A stretch of DNA of 5,671 nt. Origin: Pseudomonadota bacterium (GTDB lineage: Bacteria > Pseudomonadota > Gammaproteobacteria > Burkholderiales > Burkholderiaceae_C). How positions within the stretch are numbered: position 1 is the stretch's first letter; each line of letters begins with the position of its first letter. The DNA lies in NCBI GenBank assembly GCA_023418355.1, contig JAEZZU010000267.1, positions 1-5,671 of the forward strand, in the 5' to 3' direction. The position numbers and the translations under genes are program-made. Positions 5,621 through 5,671 of this stretch are shown piece by piece. A model generated the notes under the pieces. The model saw only the letters and a list, made by a program, of their open reading frames with translations, searched no databases and was not told where the DNA came from.

Positions 5621-5671
5621 ATGAGAACTGGCAGACCAAAGACTCAATTGGTGTTGAGCAATGAAGAGCGG
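5621..5671 (+). CDS. IS630-family transposase, N-terminal fragment cut by window end
   Basis: Seventeen codons are visible, MRTGRPKTQLVLSNEER, preceded by GGAG at 5609-5612. The opening M-R-T-G-R-P-K, then an L-V-L-S run and acidic-Arg residues, is the typical start of a common group of IS630-family transposases, just ahead of their N-terminal helix-turn-helix domain. These enzymes have a C-terminal DDE catalytic domain and move elements into TA sites. The catalytic part is not in the window, so intactness cannot be judged. The family call is from remembered N-termini and the TA/CTAG context. Confidence 0.7.
   Translation, partial: MRTGRPKTQLVLSNEER

Larger units (their letters stand above)
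5549..5671 (+). mobile_element. Left end of an IS630-family insertion sequence (runs off the window)
   Basis: The family call rests on the transposase start at 5621. The left tip is placed just after the TA at 5547-5548 because IS630 elements insert at TA, often within CTAG, and CTAG is present here (5546-5549). The tip reads GTGTCCTGTCCTGTTAATTT. The 72-base leader carries GGCAT (5571-5575) inverted against ATGCC (5585-5589) and a hairpin over the ribosome binding site. The right end is outside the window, so the terminal repeat and exact boundary cannot be confirmed. Confidence 0.65.

Noticed and set aside
5549..5671. The MITE-like element as a deletion derivative of the neighbouring IS630 copy
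   Set aside because: Tip sequences differ (GGGCGTGTTCAC against GTGTCCTGTCCT), so the visible IS does not look like its parent.

Overview
The window looks like a betaproteobacterial chromosome, most likely Comamonadaceae and close to Comamonas or Delftia. The evidence is the conserved order rpmH-rnpA-yidD-yidC-mnmE, the lysine-for-arginine YidC groove residue, the long RnpA, and high-GC codon use. The genus is an inference from remembered family features, not a search result.

Bases 1-2694 hold the protein-export and RNA-processing cluster downstream of the usual dnaA/oriC side. rpmH (ribosomal protein L34) lacks only the first base of its start codon. It is followed by rnpA (RNase P protein), yidD (membrane-insertion efficiency factor) and yidC (membrane insertase). 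rnpA, yidD and yidC are packed with a 4-base gap and a 4-base ATGA overlap. A strong intrinsic terminator (2722-2750) closes this unit. mnmE (tRNA U34 modification GTPase, 2889-4331) then forms its own unit with a structured 5' leader.

A convergent gene on the minus strand (4388-5215) encodes a hydroxypyruvate-isomerase-like TIM-barrel enzyme. Its last codons and stop lie in a palindromic segment that may be a dispersed repeat.

Bases 5262-5548 form a compact non-coding element. It has 32-34 bp imperfect terminal inverted repeats bounded by TA dinucleotides, and it encloses two long hairpins with perfect 16-bp and 15-bp arms. It looks like a MITE, or the two joined ends of a decayed TA-targeting insertion sequence. 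It sits 46 bp upstream of the isomerase start. A second element abuts it directly: the left end of an IS630-family insertion sequence, with the first 17 codons of its transposase running off the window. The cluster up to mnmE is ordinary core genome; the accessory and most unusual part is 5220-5671.
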